Assembly (NCBI GenBank): GCA_003339415.1
Contig: PDHQ01000035.1
Span: 6,249-70,248, forward strand
Origin: Ophiocordyceps camponoti-saundersi (nom. inval.)
Lineage: Eukaryota > Ascomycota > Sordariomycetes > Hypocreales > Ophiocordycipitaceae
Direction of reading: 5' to 3'
DNA length: 64,000 nt
Position numbers and translations under genes: made by a program
Notes under the pieces: generated by a model
Told to the model about the DNA's origin: nothing
The model's database searches: none
The model's input: the letters and a program-made list of their open reading frames with translations, nothing else
Part shown: one piece after another, positions 30,310 through 41,773 of the stretch
How positions within the stretch are numbered: position 1 is the stretch's first letter
Layout of the letters: each line of letters begins with the position of its first letter

Positions 30310-32827
30310 TGGTTTGGCGATACACACTGTTATTGGGGGAGCACTGCAGCTGTTGCCAACTGTTGGTCGGGTGGTGTGGGCTTCTGCACAGTGTTCCATA
30401 CAAGTCTCAGTGACAAATCACAGCGCAGCATGACGCAACAAGGCGTCGTCTTGGCTACATCCTCCCCTCTCTCCCCCCCCCCTCTCCCGCGCAATGAAGA
30501 ACATATAATCCGTATATACATACATATATAGAAGACGGGCAATATTAAGGAAAAGGAAAAAGGGGAAGAAAAAAGAAAAAAAAAACGACGCGACGGCTTG
30601 GGGTGACACTGGTCGGTCGCCGACAAGCTGAAGCCGAACTACGGCCTCGGCAGCCATTGCCGCCCAGCTTCACGTGCATGCATGCTAGGGGGGAAACCAT
30701 GACGTCGGGGCGGATGAAGACGCATCGTCGTCGACACGAGAAACCGTCGACGAGCGGTCGGAACGATTTCTGCAGGCGACGACGATGCGTGGGAGGAGAC
30801 GACGATGGCGAAGAAGAAACAGGCTGCAGGTGGCCGAAATTGCGGCCCTGTCGCTCAGCCGACGAGGCGGTGGTGGCTTATTGATTGGTCTCGTTTCATC
30901 GCGCTCACTCGCAGTCAACACACGAATACGCGCATATGTACGGATATGTGCACACAGGACAGGACATGACAGGACAGGACAGCGGCGGGCCGGCAGACCG
31001 GGCGTGAATGGAACCCGGCGCCGAATCAGGCATCGCGACCGTACACATGCTTTTCTTTCCCCTCTTTCCCCTCTCTTCCTCCTCTCGGCCGGCCCACGCC
31101 GAGTGGGCTTTAGAATTTTCCTATCGGAGGACGACCGTTGAACGTTGACGGACACGGAACTCCGCTGCCATCTTTCTTTCCTTTTTCCTCCCCCTCTCTC
31201 TCTCTCTCTCTGTGTCTCTCTCCTCTTCTTCTTGTTGGATGGCGAAGGATGGCAGATGAGACATCAACGGGGGGGCTAAAATAGCCGGACAGCCCCAAAA
31301 TAGACGCCGTATACCCTGCTAAGAAGGCTCGACCCTGCTCGCTGATGAGACGGCGGCGGCAGGGTAGGGGGCACTAAGCTGCCAGCCTACCAGATAGAGA
31401 TAATAGGTGGTGCGCTATAAGGGCACCGTTGGTTTCGCCGCCTTTTTGTTTTCGAAATTCACGGACTAGGGTCCATTCATTTTCTCTCTCTGTCTGTTCA
31501 GCGCCGTAAGCGGCGGAACGATGGAAGCAGGTCTCGTTGCCAGATAGGGGTAGCAAAAGAATGGAAAGAGAGGGAAGACAACGACGATGCATCTGCTTCC
31601 GGAGAGGGGTTCGAGTGTCCCCAACGTCATTGTGCCCCGAGGGCGTGAATTATTCTTCTGCGCTCAGCCGTGTCCGAAGGCCTGTGCATCCGCCACGATC
31701 CTGTTTCCTTTTCTTTTTCGTTTCACTGAGCCTGCCACGCAATGCTAGGGCTTAAAGCAAGTCTGAAATCAAGTCATGTGTCAGTCCAAAGCACCACCAC
31801 CATCAACAACCCCCATCTTCTTACCCCCCCTTTTTTTTTCTTGTTTCTCTTGTACTCCTTTCTTTCGCGGAGTAACTTTTCAAACGAAGTTCATTGACAT
31901 AATAAGAGGGAAGAGGAGTTAAAAAAACACAAGAGATTCTGAGAATAGCCTATTCGTGTATGACGCGGACTAGTCAGCCGCATTTGTCCAGTTCAATGTC
32001 TGAGCGCATAGCCCTGTTGTATGTACATACATATTTTATCTACTTACATGAATTCTTCTCGAGAGGGGAACAAAAAGGGGGGAACAGAAAGTGTCTACGA
32101 CTCATCGTGGAGATATTGAGGGACATTCAACAAGGACGATATAACACGAGATAAGCGCATGCGAGTAATGTTCTACGACGTTTCGATCAATCCGCCTTCT
32201 TCTTCCTTTTCTCTCTCTCACTCTCTCTTTCCGTCTCCCCTTTAAATTAGAAATCAGTCCTGGGCGCCGCCATCGGTGCTAGCGTTGCCTGGGTTCGATC
32301 GGGGGGCCGCTTTGCCGTCGGCCCTTGATGCCAGCTTCTTAGCTTGCGTGGTGCTTGGCAGGTAGCTCCTTCATGAGATCCACCGCTTTCGTCTACAAGT
32401 CTTCTACCTGCTAGCCTATCCCTGTACTGTCCTAGCTTTCCAGCCTCACACTGTAAACCGGGTACCCAACCGGCCTGACGGGGCCGCCGTTGGTCGTCCA
32501 TCCTGCAAGCGGGCAGGCTTCCCCCCCCCCCCCCCTTCCCATTCTCCTCCTCTGGCAGCGTCGCCGAACCCCGGCTGTTCCCCCCCCCCCATCTCCTCTC
32601 TCCAACACAGTGCTCGGGCGTGGCCTCGTGCTGCTGCAGCGCCACGGCTCCCACACACACACATGGAAAGTAGACCTAATAGCCCGTCCCTCCCCTACTA
32701 CTATTACGCGCTACAGCCTCCTTCGTCTTACCCACTTCTTACTCCTGCACTCCCGCCCGTCTTCATTCCTCACCTTTCCTATTCGCAGCCACCTCCGCCG
32801 CCTCCGTCTCGGCCGCTTCTACATACG

Positions 32828-32861
<34 letters not shown>

Positions 32862-33212
32862 CGTCTTCTTCTTCTTCCTCTTCTTCGGAGTCGTCTCTCC
32901 CTAGGAGAAGAAGAAAGAGAAGAAAAGAGACAATAGCCGCCTGGCTTCTTCTCATCATCGTCCCTCCGCCCGATCGTCTCGCTCGTCCGTCTCACCCAAC
33001 ACCGCTCCCCCGTTGGCTGGCCGAGCGCTTCGCATCGCCTCGGCCATTGCCCGCCTTGCATTCCGATATTGTCGCTCTCTACCTGCCTTTTCCCCTCCCT
33101 TTCCTCCTCGATTTCCTCCTCCCTCCTCGGCCGCTCTTTGTCACGCCCGCGCTTCATGCGAGCCTCGCCTTCGCTTCGCATCTGACCCGGCCTCCGGGCT
33201 TCATCAACCGAC
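30310..33212. other. No supported gene; G/C- and pyrimidine-rich region
   Basis: GC content returns to normal immediately after the element. Homopolymer C runs (32521-32535 and 32581-32590), GACAG repeats (about 30958-30980) and TCGTCG/TCATCA triplet repeats (about 32825-32890) are visible. A 311-residue frame from 32663 is made of Pro/Ser/Arg low complexity and overlaps the next gene in another register, so it is treated as leader sequence. Confidence 0.5.
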
Positions 33213-34650
33213 ATGTCCGTCTTCCACCAGGCCCTCGGCGAGGCAGCTCGTCTTGTCGCCAGGGCCACGGACTCGCTGTCGGACGCCGCCTCGACGACCT
33301 CCGATGTGCAGAGTCTTCAGACGGCGAGACCGACAGGCGGAAATCAGAGCAGCGACAATGCCAACAACGGCAATGGCGGCGGAACCTCCCCTCTTCTCTT
33401 CTTCGTCGCCTTGGGCTTCGGCGTCGTCTTCACAAACCTATGGTGAGCATCCTCTTCGGCTTGTATCGTCATCGGCTTGCATTCTCGTCGGCTTGTGCCC
33501 CAACGCCCCACTTCCCCGATGCTCATCACATGCTTGCAGGATCATCGTCGGTGTCAAGTACTGCTTTCGCTACAATGCCCGTAATCGAGCCCGCATGACC
33601 ACCGAAGATGGAGAACCGATCAACCTCGAAACCGTTCAACGTCCCCACCGAAGACGCCGCGAGAAGAAGCTCATGTCCATGGACGAGGTCAACGAAAGGT
33701 TCCCCATGATCAAATACAAGAAATGGATGTCGGAGAGAGCCCAGCAAGGTCTTCCCACCGCCGGCGGCGTCTCTGTCCCTGCCAGCCGCTCCAACAGCCT
33801 CTGCGACGCCGACGGTATCGCTGCCGCCGTTTCCGCCAAAGAACTCCCCTCCATCCAAGGCCGCCGGCCGTCCGACGCCTCCGCCGTCTCCGTCGCCCCC
33901 GTCGTCGTTTCCGAAACAGAGATCAGGGACGCTGAAAAGGCTGCCGTCGAGCCCGAACCTGCCGGCGACACCGGCGCTGATAAGGCTCCTGAGCCTCAAC
34001 GCATGTCTAGCGAAGACGACGAGGACGATCATATAAACGCCGCCCTACCTCCAGAATGCCTCGGCGCTCCGGGCGACACTTGCGCCATCTGCATCGACGT
34101 CCTCGAGGATGACGACGACGTCCGAGGACTTACCTGCGGCCACGCCTTTCACGCCGTTTGCGTCGACCCATGGCTCACCAGCCGACGGGCTTGCTGTCCC
34201 CTGTGCAAGGCGGATTATTACACGCCCAAGCCTCGGCCGAATCCCGATATCGAAACCACCCTCACGAATCCTACGAATCCAGATGCCGGAATCGACAGCC
34301 CTCCTACCACCCCATTCGGCCGTGTACGCGCCGCCGTATTCCGATATCGAAATTCCGGGCCCACTCAGCCGCCGCCGCCTTCACCCGCCCGTCGAGTGCG
34401 GAGTCGTTCTCGTCCTGGAACGCGGAGTCGAGCCCAGCAGACGGGCTCGGCGGCGCCCCACCCGCCCACCCAACCAACGTCATCTTCCCCTGCCCCGCCG
34501 CCGCGGTCCGGCATGCTCTCGTCTATCCGGCAAAAGCTAGCGTTCGGTCGGCGCCAAAGGGCACCTCCTGCGGATACTTCTTCGCGCCCCGAAATTTCCC
34601 CCTCTCAGCTTGAGGCGGGCAACAATGCGGCGGCGCGAAGTTCTTCGTGA
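33213..34650 (+). CDS. Membrane-anchored RING-H2 finger protein, probable E3 ubiquitin ligase
   Basis: Two exons (33213-33442, 33540-34650) joined by a GTGAGC..GCAG intron give 446 residues. A single hydrophobic segment (about residues 60-84, SPLLFFVALGFGVVFTNLW onward) spans the junction and is followed by positive charges, consistent with a membrane anchor with cytosolic C-terminus. The RING-H2 (from about residue 258) shows CAIC, a C-G-H-A-F-H-x2-C cross-brace and CCPLC, with PWL between them as in ATL-type ligases. The tail is Pro/Ser/Arg-rich and probably disordered. The order (N-terminal membrane segment, then RING-H2) matches fungal ATL-like E3 ligases acting at endomembranes. Substrate is unknown. 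Confidence 0.88.
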
Positions 34651-35419
34651 GAGATTCGACGACTGTTACGCAGGCAACGGACTGGATCGCCCCGACCCTT
34701 ACATGATTCTCTTCTTTACCTCTCAATGTTCTTTTTTTTCTTCTTTACTTATAGGGGCGAAAAGGAGCACCACACTGCCAGGCTATTGCTCATCTCCTCG
34801 TCGGCCTGATACTGGCTGCGGAGCGTCCCAGCGATGATCATCTCAAAGCACGGGTCTGGAATATGCGTCGTTGAGGCGCTACTGTGGCGTTTGACTTTCA
34901 AGAAGCGTTTATCTATCGATGCGATGAACGAACCGGCGGAAACGAACCCAAAAAAAGTCTGTAAATTTGCAGAAAATTGACGTATCGGGCGCAAAGCTCA
35001 ATTCTCACGTCTTATTTCATGAACACACATACTCGGGGCGTTGGAACAAAAGGGATTATGGACGGCGTCTTGACTCTGCCTTGGGCTCGCGCAGATACCC
35101 CCAGACAGTCAGCCTCGGCCCTCTTTCTACTCTCCAATGCCTCATGCATTTGCATAACCACCCGCATATGCATTACGAATACCGGAAAACGGCCCCCAAT
35201 CAGGCCTGGGAGGGAAATGATGTGGTTTCGGGATATTAGGAGGAGCGGTGGAGTTGAGGCTATTTGACTCTGTTTATCCACTTCTCTGTTGTATGGTTGC
35301 TGGATATGCTTTCGGAGGGCGAGAGAATTCTCCGTCTCATGATAATCAAGCTACCTTGTAAAGCGCCGTGCGCCGCTACCAATTGGCTCTCGAAATCTTA
35401 AACAATGTCCTATTACTGA
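34651..35419. other. Convergent intergenic region
   Basis: Lies between the RING gene stop and the GPALPP gene stop. No coding signal or clear motif is seen. Confidence 0.5.
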
Positions 35420-36346
35420 CTACAAATATGAGCCCTTCTGGAATCTGCCTCCGAAATTGGCCGACTTGGAAACCAGTTCCCGTCTTTGCGCCGTGGTGAT
35501 TTTTCCTCCAAGAGCCATATCCTTGTCCCTGTCAAAGGCCCTCTTGCTTGGATCGTCCTCTTCATCAGCTGCCGCGGCGCCGCGACGCCTGCGCTTCTTG
35601 CCGTGCTCTTCGTAGAGGCTGTCACCACGCTGGGCCTGTATGGCGGCAGCGATATTGCGTTCTCGGTCGCTTTCAATCGGGCCGGCAGCAGCGCGCGTCG
35701 CGGCCTGAGAAGAAGGGTTGGCGGGTGTGGAGCGGCCCAGAACCGAATCCTGGAGACGGCGCAGCTTCTCCTCGGGGGTCTCGGTCCAAATTGAAGGTTG
35801 TGAGGAGGAAGAGGACGAAGGGTTGGCGGACGGCTTTGAGGCGAATTTGCGGGCGCGGAGGCGGGTTGGGTCGCGTTCGGTGTAGGTCGTCTTTGCTGGT
35901 GGGGGGGCGAGCATCCAGGCGTCGCGCTTTGGGGCCGGATCTTCCGCAGCCGGGGGGAGGGAAGGGCCGATGGAGGGGCGGGGGGCGGACGAGGGGAGGA
36001 GAGGGCCGTAGGAGTCGGAATCGGAGTCGGAGTCGGGATCTGGCTGGGGGTTGGCGTTGGGGGCGGACGGTGGTGGCTTGGAGGGCCCGATGGTGGTTTC
36101 TGAAGACGGGGTAGGAGATGGTCCGATGGTAGTCTTGGTAGACGGCGGCAATGAGGGGCCGATGGCGGGCGCTGGTGAGTCTTCGTCTTCGGGATCGAGG
36201 TCTAGGTCGATTTCGTCGGCGTTGGTGTTGTTGTTTGGTGGACGCGTCGCTGTCTTTTGGGGAGAAGGGTGGTTTGAGGGAGGAGGTGATGGTGTGCGTT
36301 TGCGCTTTGAGGGTTGTGGGGGAAGTTGAGGCCCTATCGACGGCAT
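35420..36346 (-). CDS. GPALPP-motif / DUF3752 protein
   Basis: One exon, 308 residues. The N-terminal half carries repeated IGP-x-LPP-type motifs (MPSIGPQLPP, IGPSLPP twice, IGPSKPP, YGPLLPS) separated by acidic DSDSDSDS and DLDLDPEDED tracts. The C-terminal half has the DUF3752 pattern: PPPAKTTYTERDPTRLRARKF, a WTETPEEKLRRLQD helix, KKRRRR and an ending with FGGRFQKGSYL. This matches fungal homologues of human GPALPP1, whose molecular role is poorly known; nuclear location is suggested by the basic clusters. It shares a 445-bp divergent promoter with VPS8. Confidence 0.85.
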   Translation of the reverse strand: MPSIGPQLPPQPSKRKRTPSPPPSNHPSPQKTATRPPNNNTNADEIDLDLDPEDEDSPAPAIGPSLPPSTKTTIGPSPTPSSETTIGPSKPPPSAPNANPQPDPDSDSDSDSYGPLLPSSAPRPSIGPSLPPAAEDPAPKRDAWMLAPPPAKTTYTERDPTRLRARKFASKPSANPSSSSSSQPSIWTETPEEKLRRLQDSVLGRSTPANPSSQAATRAAAGPIESDRERNIAAAIQAQRGDSLYEEHGKKRRRRGAAAADEEDDPSKRAFDRDKDMALGGKITTAQRRELVSKSANFGGRFQKGSYL

Positions 36347-36791
36347 CGTGTGTGTATTTATGGGGGAGGATGATAACGATTGATGTGTCTTTCCTCGATC
36401 TTCTTTTGAGGCCGGCTCAGATGGTTTCCTCGCGAGGGTGGGCAGAGTAAGTGGCTGACGTCATCATGTCCCCTGGCTTCGTAGCTTCATCACGTGCGCC
36501 GAAGAAGCGAGATACCTTCTATGTTAGCGTGGCTGTCGGCATCGTGCACGTGACGAGGAATGCTTAAGCACGTCGACGGCTCGAACAGACCGCGAGGTAA
36601 AGCAGCTGCAAGTCGCCGCAAGAGCTTCAAGAGAGCAGACGCGTAGTCTACCGAGTTCAGCAGCAGAAGGTCCCCGTCTTCGATTCAGTCTTCTTCTCCA
36701 CCGCTTGCTCAGCCCCCTTCGAGCTCGGAGCCCGTCTTCCTCCCTCAGCCGACCTTCTTGAGGCCGACGATGTGATGGAAGCCAACACGCC
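36347..36791. promoter_or_regulatory. Shared divergent promoter (GPALPP gene and VPS8) with CRE and E-box motifs
   Basis: 445 bp separate two divergent starts. TGACGTCA (36456-36463) is a perfect palindromic CRE (bZIP site). CACGTG occurs at 36491-36496 and 36547-36552, the E-box core bound by bHLH factors. Sites are seen directly; regulation is inferred. Confidence 0.45.
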
Positions 36792-39700
36792 ATGTCTGAT
36801 CCAGAAGATACGTCTCCGGCGCGAGACGAAGGCCTCGGCGATGCCGACGTCCTTCAGATGGAGACGGAACAAGACCTGACGACGCCTGACGTCACTCCTC
36901 GACGACCGCTTGCCTCGACTGAGCTGCGGCGCCGGAGCGGCTCCGTCTTGAGCTCGACGGATGCGAGTTTGGTGGATGCGCTGCCGAAACGAGCTGGTAG
37001 CCCTGTCGACTCGTTGGCTTCGGGCGTCGGGAACACTCCGTCTTTGCAGGTGAGTCCCACACGCGCCCATCTCTTCCTCCCGCTACACTGGCTGGACGCG
37101 TCTACTGGCCTATCCATCTAACTACCTACCTACCTAGGGATCTGTCATGTCATCTCCGGGTAGCAGCGTTCTTCCTTCGGTAGCGTCCCGTCCTGGCCTC
37201 GGCAGTCCGACGCCGTCATTCCGGCCTTTTGATCGACGCTTTCAGTCCCGTTACTCGCCCTCGCCTTCTAGCAGTCCGCGCAACGCGTCGCCGGTCGCCC
37301 TGCTATCGTATGGCCGCAGCCGCACCGTGTCACTGGCCTCCAATTTTCCCCTCGATCAGTCAGATACGGACACGCCGTCGGCGCCGTGGGAGGTTGTGCG
37401 ATGGACGCGCCTTAACAAGCTCAACGGCAATGCCTTTTCGGAGCTGGGCCGTCGAAACTTTGGCTCGCCGACTTGCATCGCCGTGTCGGCTTCTATCGTA
37501 CTTGGGACGTCGAAAGGTATAATCCTAATGTTTGATTATCACCAGAATATCAAGATGATTATTGGTCAAGGCACTCAAGGTGAGCGAGCAAGAGACTTGC
37601 CGAGGGATTACATGTTTCTGACCTGAGCTCCAGCCGTCGAGTCCGGTCCGGTCACATCCATCGCCATCTCTGCAGACCATACTACCATCGCAGGTGGTCA
37701 TGCAAACGGCAACATATTCACCTGGGACACTTCGCGTGCGGCGCGACCCTTCCTTTCGATTCCTCACCTGCATGATTCTCAGGTACAGAGCCTCTCGGCT
37801 GACGGTCACGTCCCAAACGTCTCCGTCATTCACTTGGGATTTCTGGGGACTCGGCACACGGCTCTGGTTTCGGCTGATGATAAAGGTATGGCCTTTTCAC
37901 ACCTCGCGACCAGGGGCACGGGCGCTCTCGGCAGGACTGTCAAGACCACCAGGATCCTGGGCCGATATCCAGGTGCGCCGACGCCGGCCGGGAAGCCGCT
38001 GAAGCCGAGCACCGTTCTCGCCCTTGCGCCTCTGCCGCTCGGCAACGTGGAGCGCGCTACCGACACCATGGGTCTGACGGCTATGCTCACCCCCTACCTG
38101 CTCGTCGTCGTGTCGACGACGCCGGTGGCGCGGACGCAGCACAAGTCGGCTCGGGCGAGAGAGGTTCCCGCTCATAGCGCCATGACCGGTTGTCTGGCCT
38201 GGTTTCCGGCCGTGAAGCTCAAGGTCCCGGACTCCGTTTCCGGTAGTGATGTGTCCAAGGTCAAGCTCGTCTACTGCTGGTCTAACGTTCTGACGGTACT
38301 CGACGTGGACGAGAGGCCGAGTGAGGACGCTGATCAGCCGTCGTCGCTCAAGTTCAAGGCCCGCAGCCGGTGGAAGTGCGAGGAGGCCATCGTCGCCGTG
38401 CAGTGGCTTACCCGCTCCGTTCTGGCGGTGCTCACCATATCTCAGAGGCTCATCGTCTTGGAGGATGGGAGCTTGCGGATGACCGAGGCTTTTGACCTGT
38501 TGCAGAAACACATCTACCACACCGATCTCTTCTCGAAGCAGCTCCACAATCTAGTCGAGCAGCTCGACGACGACGACGACGACTCGATGCACGGCGTCGT
38601 TGCCGATGCCTTTTACATGAGCTTCAAGACCTACAAGGGCAGGATTTTCCTCCTCGGTTTCGGCGAAGTCTCCATCGGCGCCCTTGCCAACTGGGCCGAC
38701 CGTCTGATTGCCATGATGGAGAACGGAGACTACGTAGGCGCCATCCGTCTGGCTACGTCCTACTTTACCGGTGACGCCGACAAGCTCACCATCGGCCTGC
38801 CCGAAGACGCGAAGCTGCGGCATGCCATGGTGCAGGATAAGATCATGGAGATCATGGCGGCCTCGCTCAAGTACGCCTTCGGCCAAAGGCTCAAGAACAG
38901 GGAAGACGTCGATGATGAGCAGTTGCGCCGGCTCGTTGAGGCCTGCTTTGCTGCCTGCCAGGCAATCGACGCGACCGACTATCTCTTCGAGGACGTTTAC
39001 GAACGGTACGAGGCCGCCGCCGTCAGCGCCATCTTCCACGAGACGCTGGAGCCTTATGTCCTAGATGGTTCGATTCCGTCCGTGCCACCGGTCGTAGTCA
39101 AAGATATGGTCACTTACTACGTATCTCGGGGCTGGGAGAGCCGACTTGAAGAGCTCATCTGCCATATGCAGACGGCCAACTTTGACCTGGACCAGATCAC
39201 CCTTCTCTGCAAGGAAAATAGCCTGTACGATGCCCTCATCTACGTATGGAACCAAGCGCTCGGCGACTACATCAGCCCGATGATGGATCTCTTGAGCCTG
39301 TTGGTGCCGCTGACGACCAACGGGCAGCATGACACGGGGGGAGGGTCAGAAGAGGAGTACTACAGCGTCAACGCGCTGAAAATCTTTCCCTACCTGTCCT
39401 ACATCCTGACGAGCAGGGCGTATCCGAGCGGGGAGCAGATGGACGACACAGCGGCATTCAGGGCCAAGTCGGAGATTTACTGGTTCTTCTTCTCGGGCAA
39501 GACCATCGAGTGGCCGAGGGGAAGCGGACGGGAGCTCTCGACTCGTCCGGCAGGCGAGGCCGAGCCGGCATTCCCTTACCTGCGGCTGGTGCTCAAGTTT
39601 GACGCGCCCAGTTTCTTGAGCGCGTTGAACGAGGCGTTTGAGGACGGCTTTCTGAACGACTCGCCCGATCGGCAGGTGAACGGCGTCGATTTGTCCGAGG

Positions 39701-41628
39701 AGCAAATATTCGGCCTCAACATTAACCGTCAATACGTCCTGACGATACTCATAGACGTCATGAGCCCGGAGAGCTTCGCGCCTGAGGACACCATCTACCT
39801 CGACATGTTCATTGCTCGCAATCTGCCCAAGTTTCCCCAGTATCTCCTCTTCTCCGGCTCGACCCTCTCTCGGGTGCTGTCTAACCTCTGCTCGTATCCG
39901 GGCGAGGACCTTGCCGAGGACGCGCAGCTCAGCGCGGAATACCTCTTGTCGGTCTACCACCCCTCCGACATGGCGGCCTTGATGCCTCTTTTCAAGAAGG
40001 CGGGCTTCTACCGCATCCTGAAGCGCATCTTCAAGCTGGAGGAGCAGTACGGCAAGCTGATAGCCACGTACTTTGAAGATGCCGATGACCAGGAAGCCGT
40101 GTTCGACGCAATCTCGGACTGCTTGCGGCCCCGCGCCGGCGGTCTCGATGAACGAAGGCGGCGGGAGGTGCTTCAAGTCGTCGAAGAGCGGGCAGGAGAC
40201 CTGTTGGAGCTTTGTCCGAAGCGGGCGGCGGCCACTCTGGCGTCGCAGGAGGCGGCCTTTCACGCTCGCATCGTCGGCTCGGCCGATGAACGACCGGAGC
40301 TGCAATTTTCCTACCTCGGAGCCTTGCTGGAGCCCGAGGACGATGGGTCAAGGGAGCAGGCCGAGGCACCTGACCGGCAGCTGGTGGAACACTACGTCCG
40401 GCTCATGTGCCGGTTCGAGCCCCTGCGCGTTTCGGACTACGTCGGCGCGGTGCAGTTCGCGGATCTTCGCCTGGAGGAGCTGCTGCCCACCATGGAGGCC
40501 ACCGGCGTCGTCGATGCTGCGGTAGTACTCATGGCGCGAGACGGCAAGGCGAGCCAGGCGCTGGAGCGGCTGGTCAAGCACCTCTTTACCCTCGAGTCTG
40601 TCGTTCAGGGCCTCCTGAGCGGCGCCGGCGAAGAGGGTGTCGAAACCGCATACGAGTCGGTGGAGGATGTGCTCCTCGGGATGCAGAGATACGTCTACGT
40701 CGGCATCTGGCTGTGTCAGGGCCAGTCTAAGACGTGGACGCAGCGATCGGCGGCTGTGCAGAAGAAGCAGCCAGAGACGCAGGCAGACAAGCTCTCGGCG
40801 GACGAAAGCCTGTGGGTGAGTCTCATCGACGCCTGCGTTCAAGTGACGAAGCGGCTGTCTTCGTCACTGCAGGAGCTCGCCGAGGGGGACTCGGTCGTGC
40901 CGCTCCTCCGGTCACTCGTCCAGCATACTTTTACCTCGCTGCTCAAGATGACATCTGGCCAGGCGCACGAGCAGCAGGGCGCGAAGCACATGTCGACCAA
41001 CGTGTCCTTTTTGCGGGTCATGAGAGCCTTCCTCACGCAGGCGGCGGCCTCATCGCCAGACGTGGCCGACTTGCGGGAGGTGCTATCGTCCATCTTCGCG
41101 GCGTACGCGTACGAGGAGTCGATCCTGAAGCTATCGAACCGGCTGCTGGAGCGGAGCCTCTTCGTAAGCGTCAAGCAGGCTGTCGACCTGAGGCAGCGCG
41201 GCTGGCGGCCCCGCGGCTCTACCTGCGAGGCCTGCGGGCGGAGGGTCTGGGGACCCGGCGTGGCGGGCGGGGCCGTCCTGGACGCCTGGGAGGAGAGGCA
41301 GGCTGTCGAGGAGGCGAAGCGGAGAGATCGCAAGGAGAGGAGGGCTAGGGCCGACGCTGGCGAGAGGGGATTCTTCGAGGCGAGGAATAAGGGAAAGAGC
41401 CTTGATCGGCGGGAGGTGGAAACGGAGGAGGTCGCTGGCGGCGCTGAGGCTGCGGCGGCGGCGGCGGCGGCGGCGGCTGAGGCGGCAACGACTGCTGAGA
41501 CGGACGGCAAGGAGCCGGCTTCGGGGCCGTTGGTTGTGTTGGCATGTCGACATATCTTTCACCAGGACTGCCTCGAGGCGCTGCAGGATGGTCGGGGGAG
41601 GGGATATAAATGTCCTGTGGACGGGTGA
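36792..41628 (+). CDS. VPS8: VPS8, CORVET tethering complex subunit
   Basis: Three exons (36792-37049, 37138-37579, 37634-41628) give 1564 residues in one frame. An N-terminal Ser/Pro-rich, probably disordered region is followed by a beta-propeller with the Vps8 signature GHANGNIFTWD, then a long helical solenoid (VPS8 core; EDVYERYEAA, ENSLYDALIYVWNQ). The C-terminal RING-type finger starts at CEACGRRVWGPG (about 1431) and resumes after a low-complexity Ala-rich insert at CRHIFHQDCLEAL (about 1537). It ends KCPVDG, so the last ligand of the expected CPxC pair is Asp or missing. Vps8 links CORVET to Rab5/Vps21 on early endosomes. The length exceeds yeast Vps8 (about 1270), partly through the N-terminal and Ala-rich extensions. 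Confidence 0.93.
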
Positions 41629-41773
41629 TGTATTGAGTAGGTTAGTTGGTAGGTAGGTCTGTAGGAGGAGGGAAGGGGCTTCTTTTCTACAGTTCAACCT
41701 AATGGAGGCGTCGATGGTGAAGCAGTCGATGAGAAGAAGCGGCAGACAAATAGCACTGAATCCTCGATACACA

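Noticed and set aside
32663..33598. 311-residue Pro/Ser/Arg-rich open frame
   Set aside because: Low complexity from a TCG/TCT triplet tract, overlaps the RING gene in another register and crosses its intron; treated as leader sequence.
39346..40305. 319-residue minus-strand open frame inside VPS8
   Set aside because: Antisense of the VPS8 helical region; no recognisable domain.
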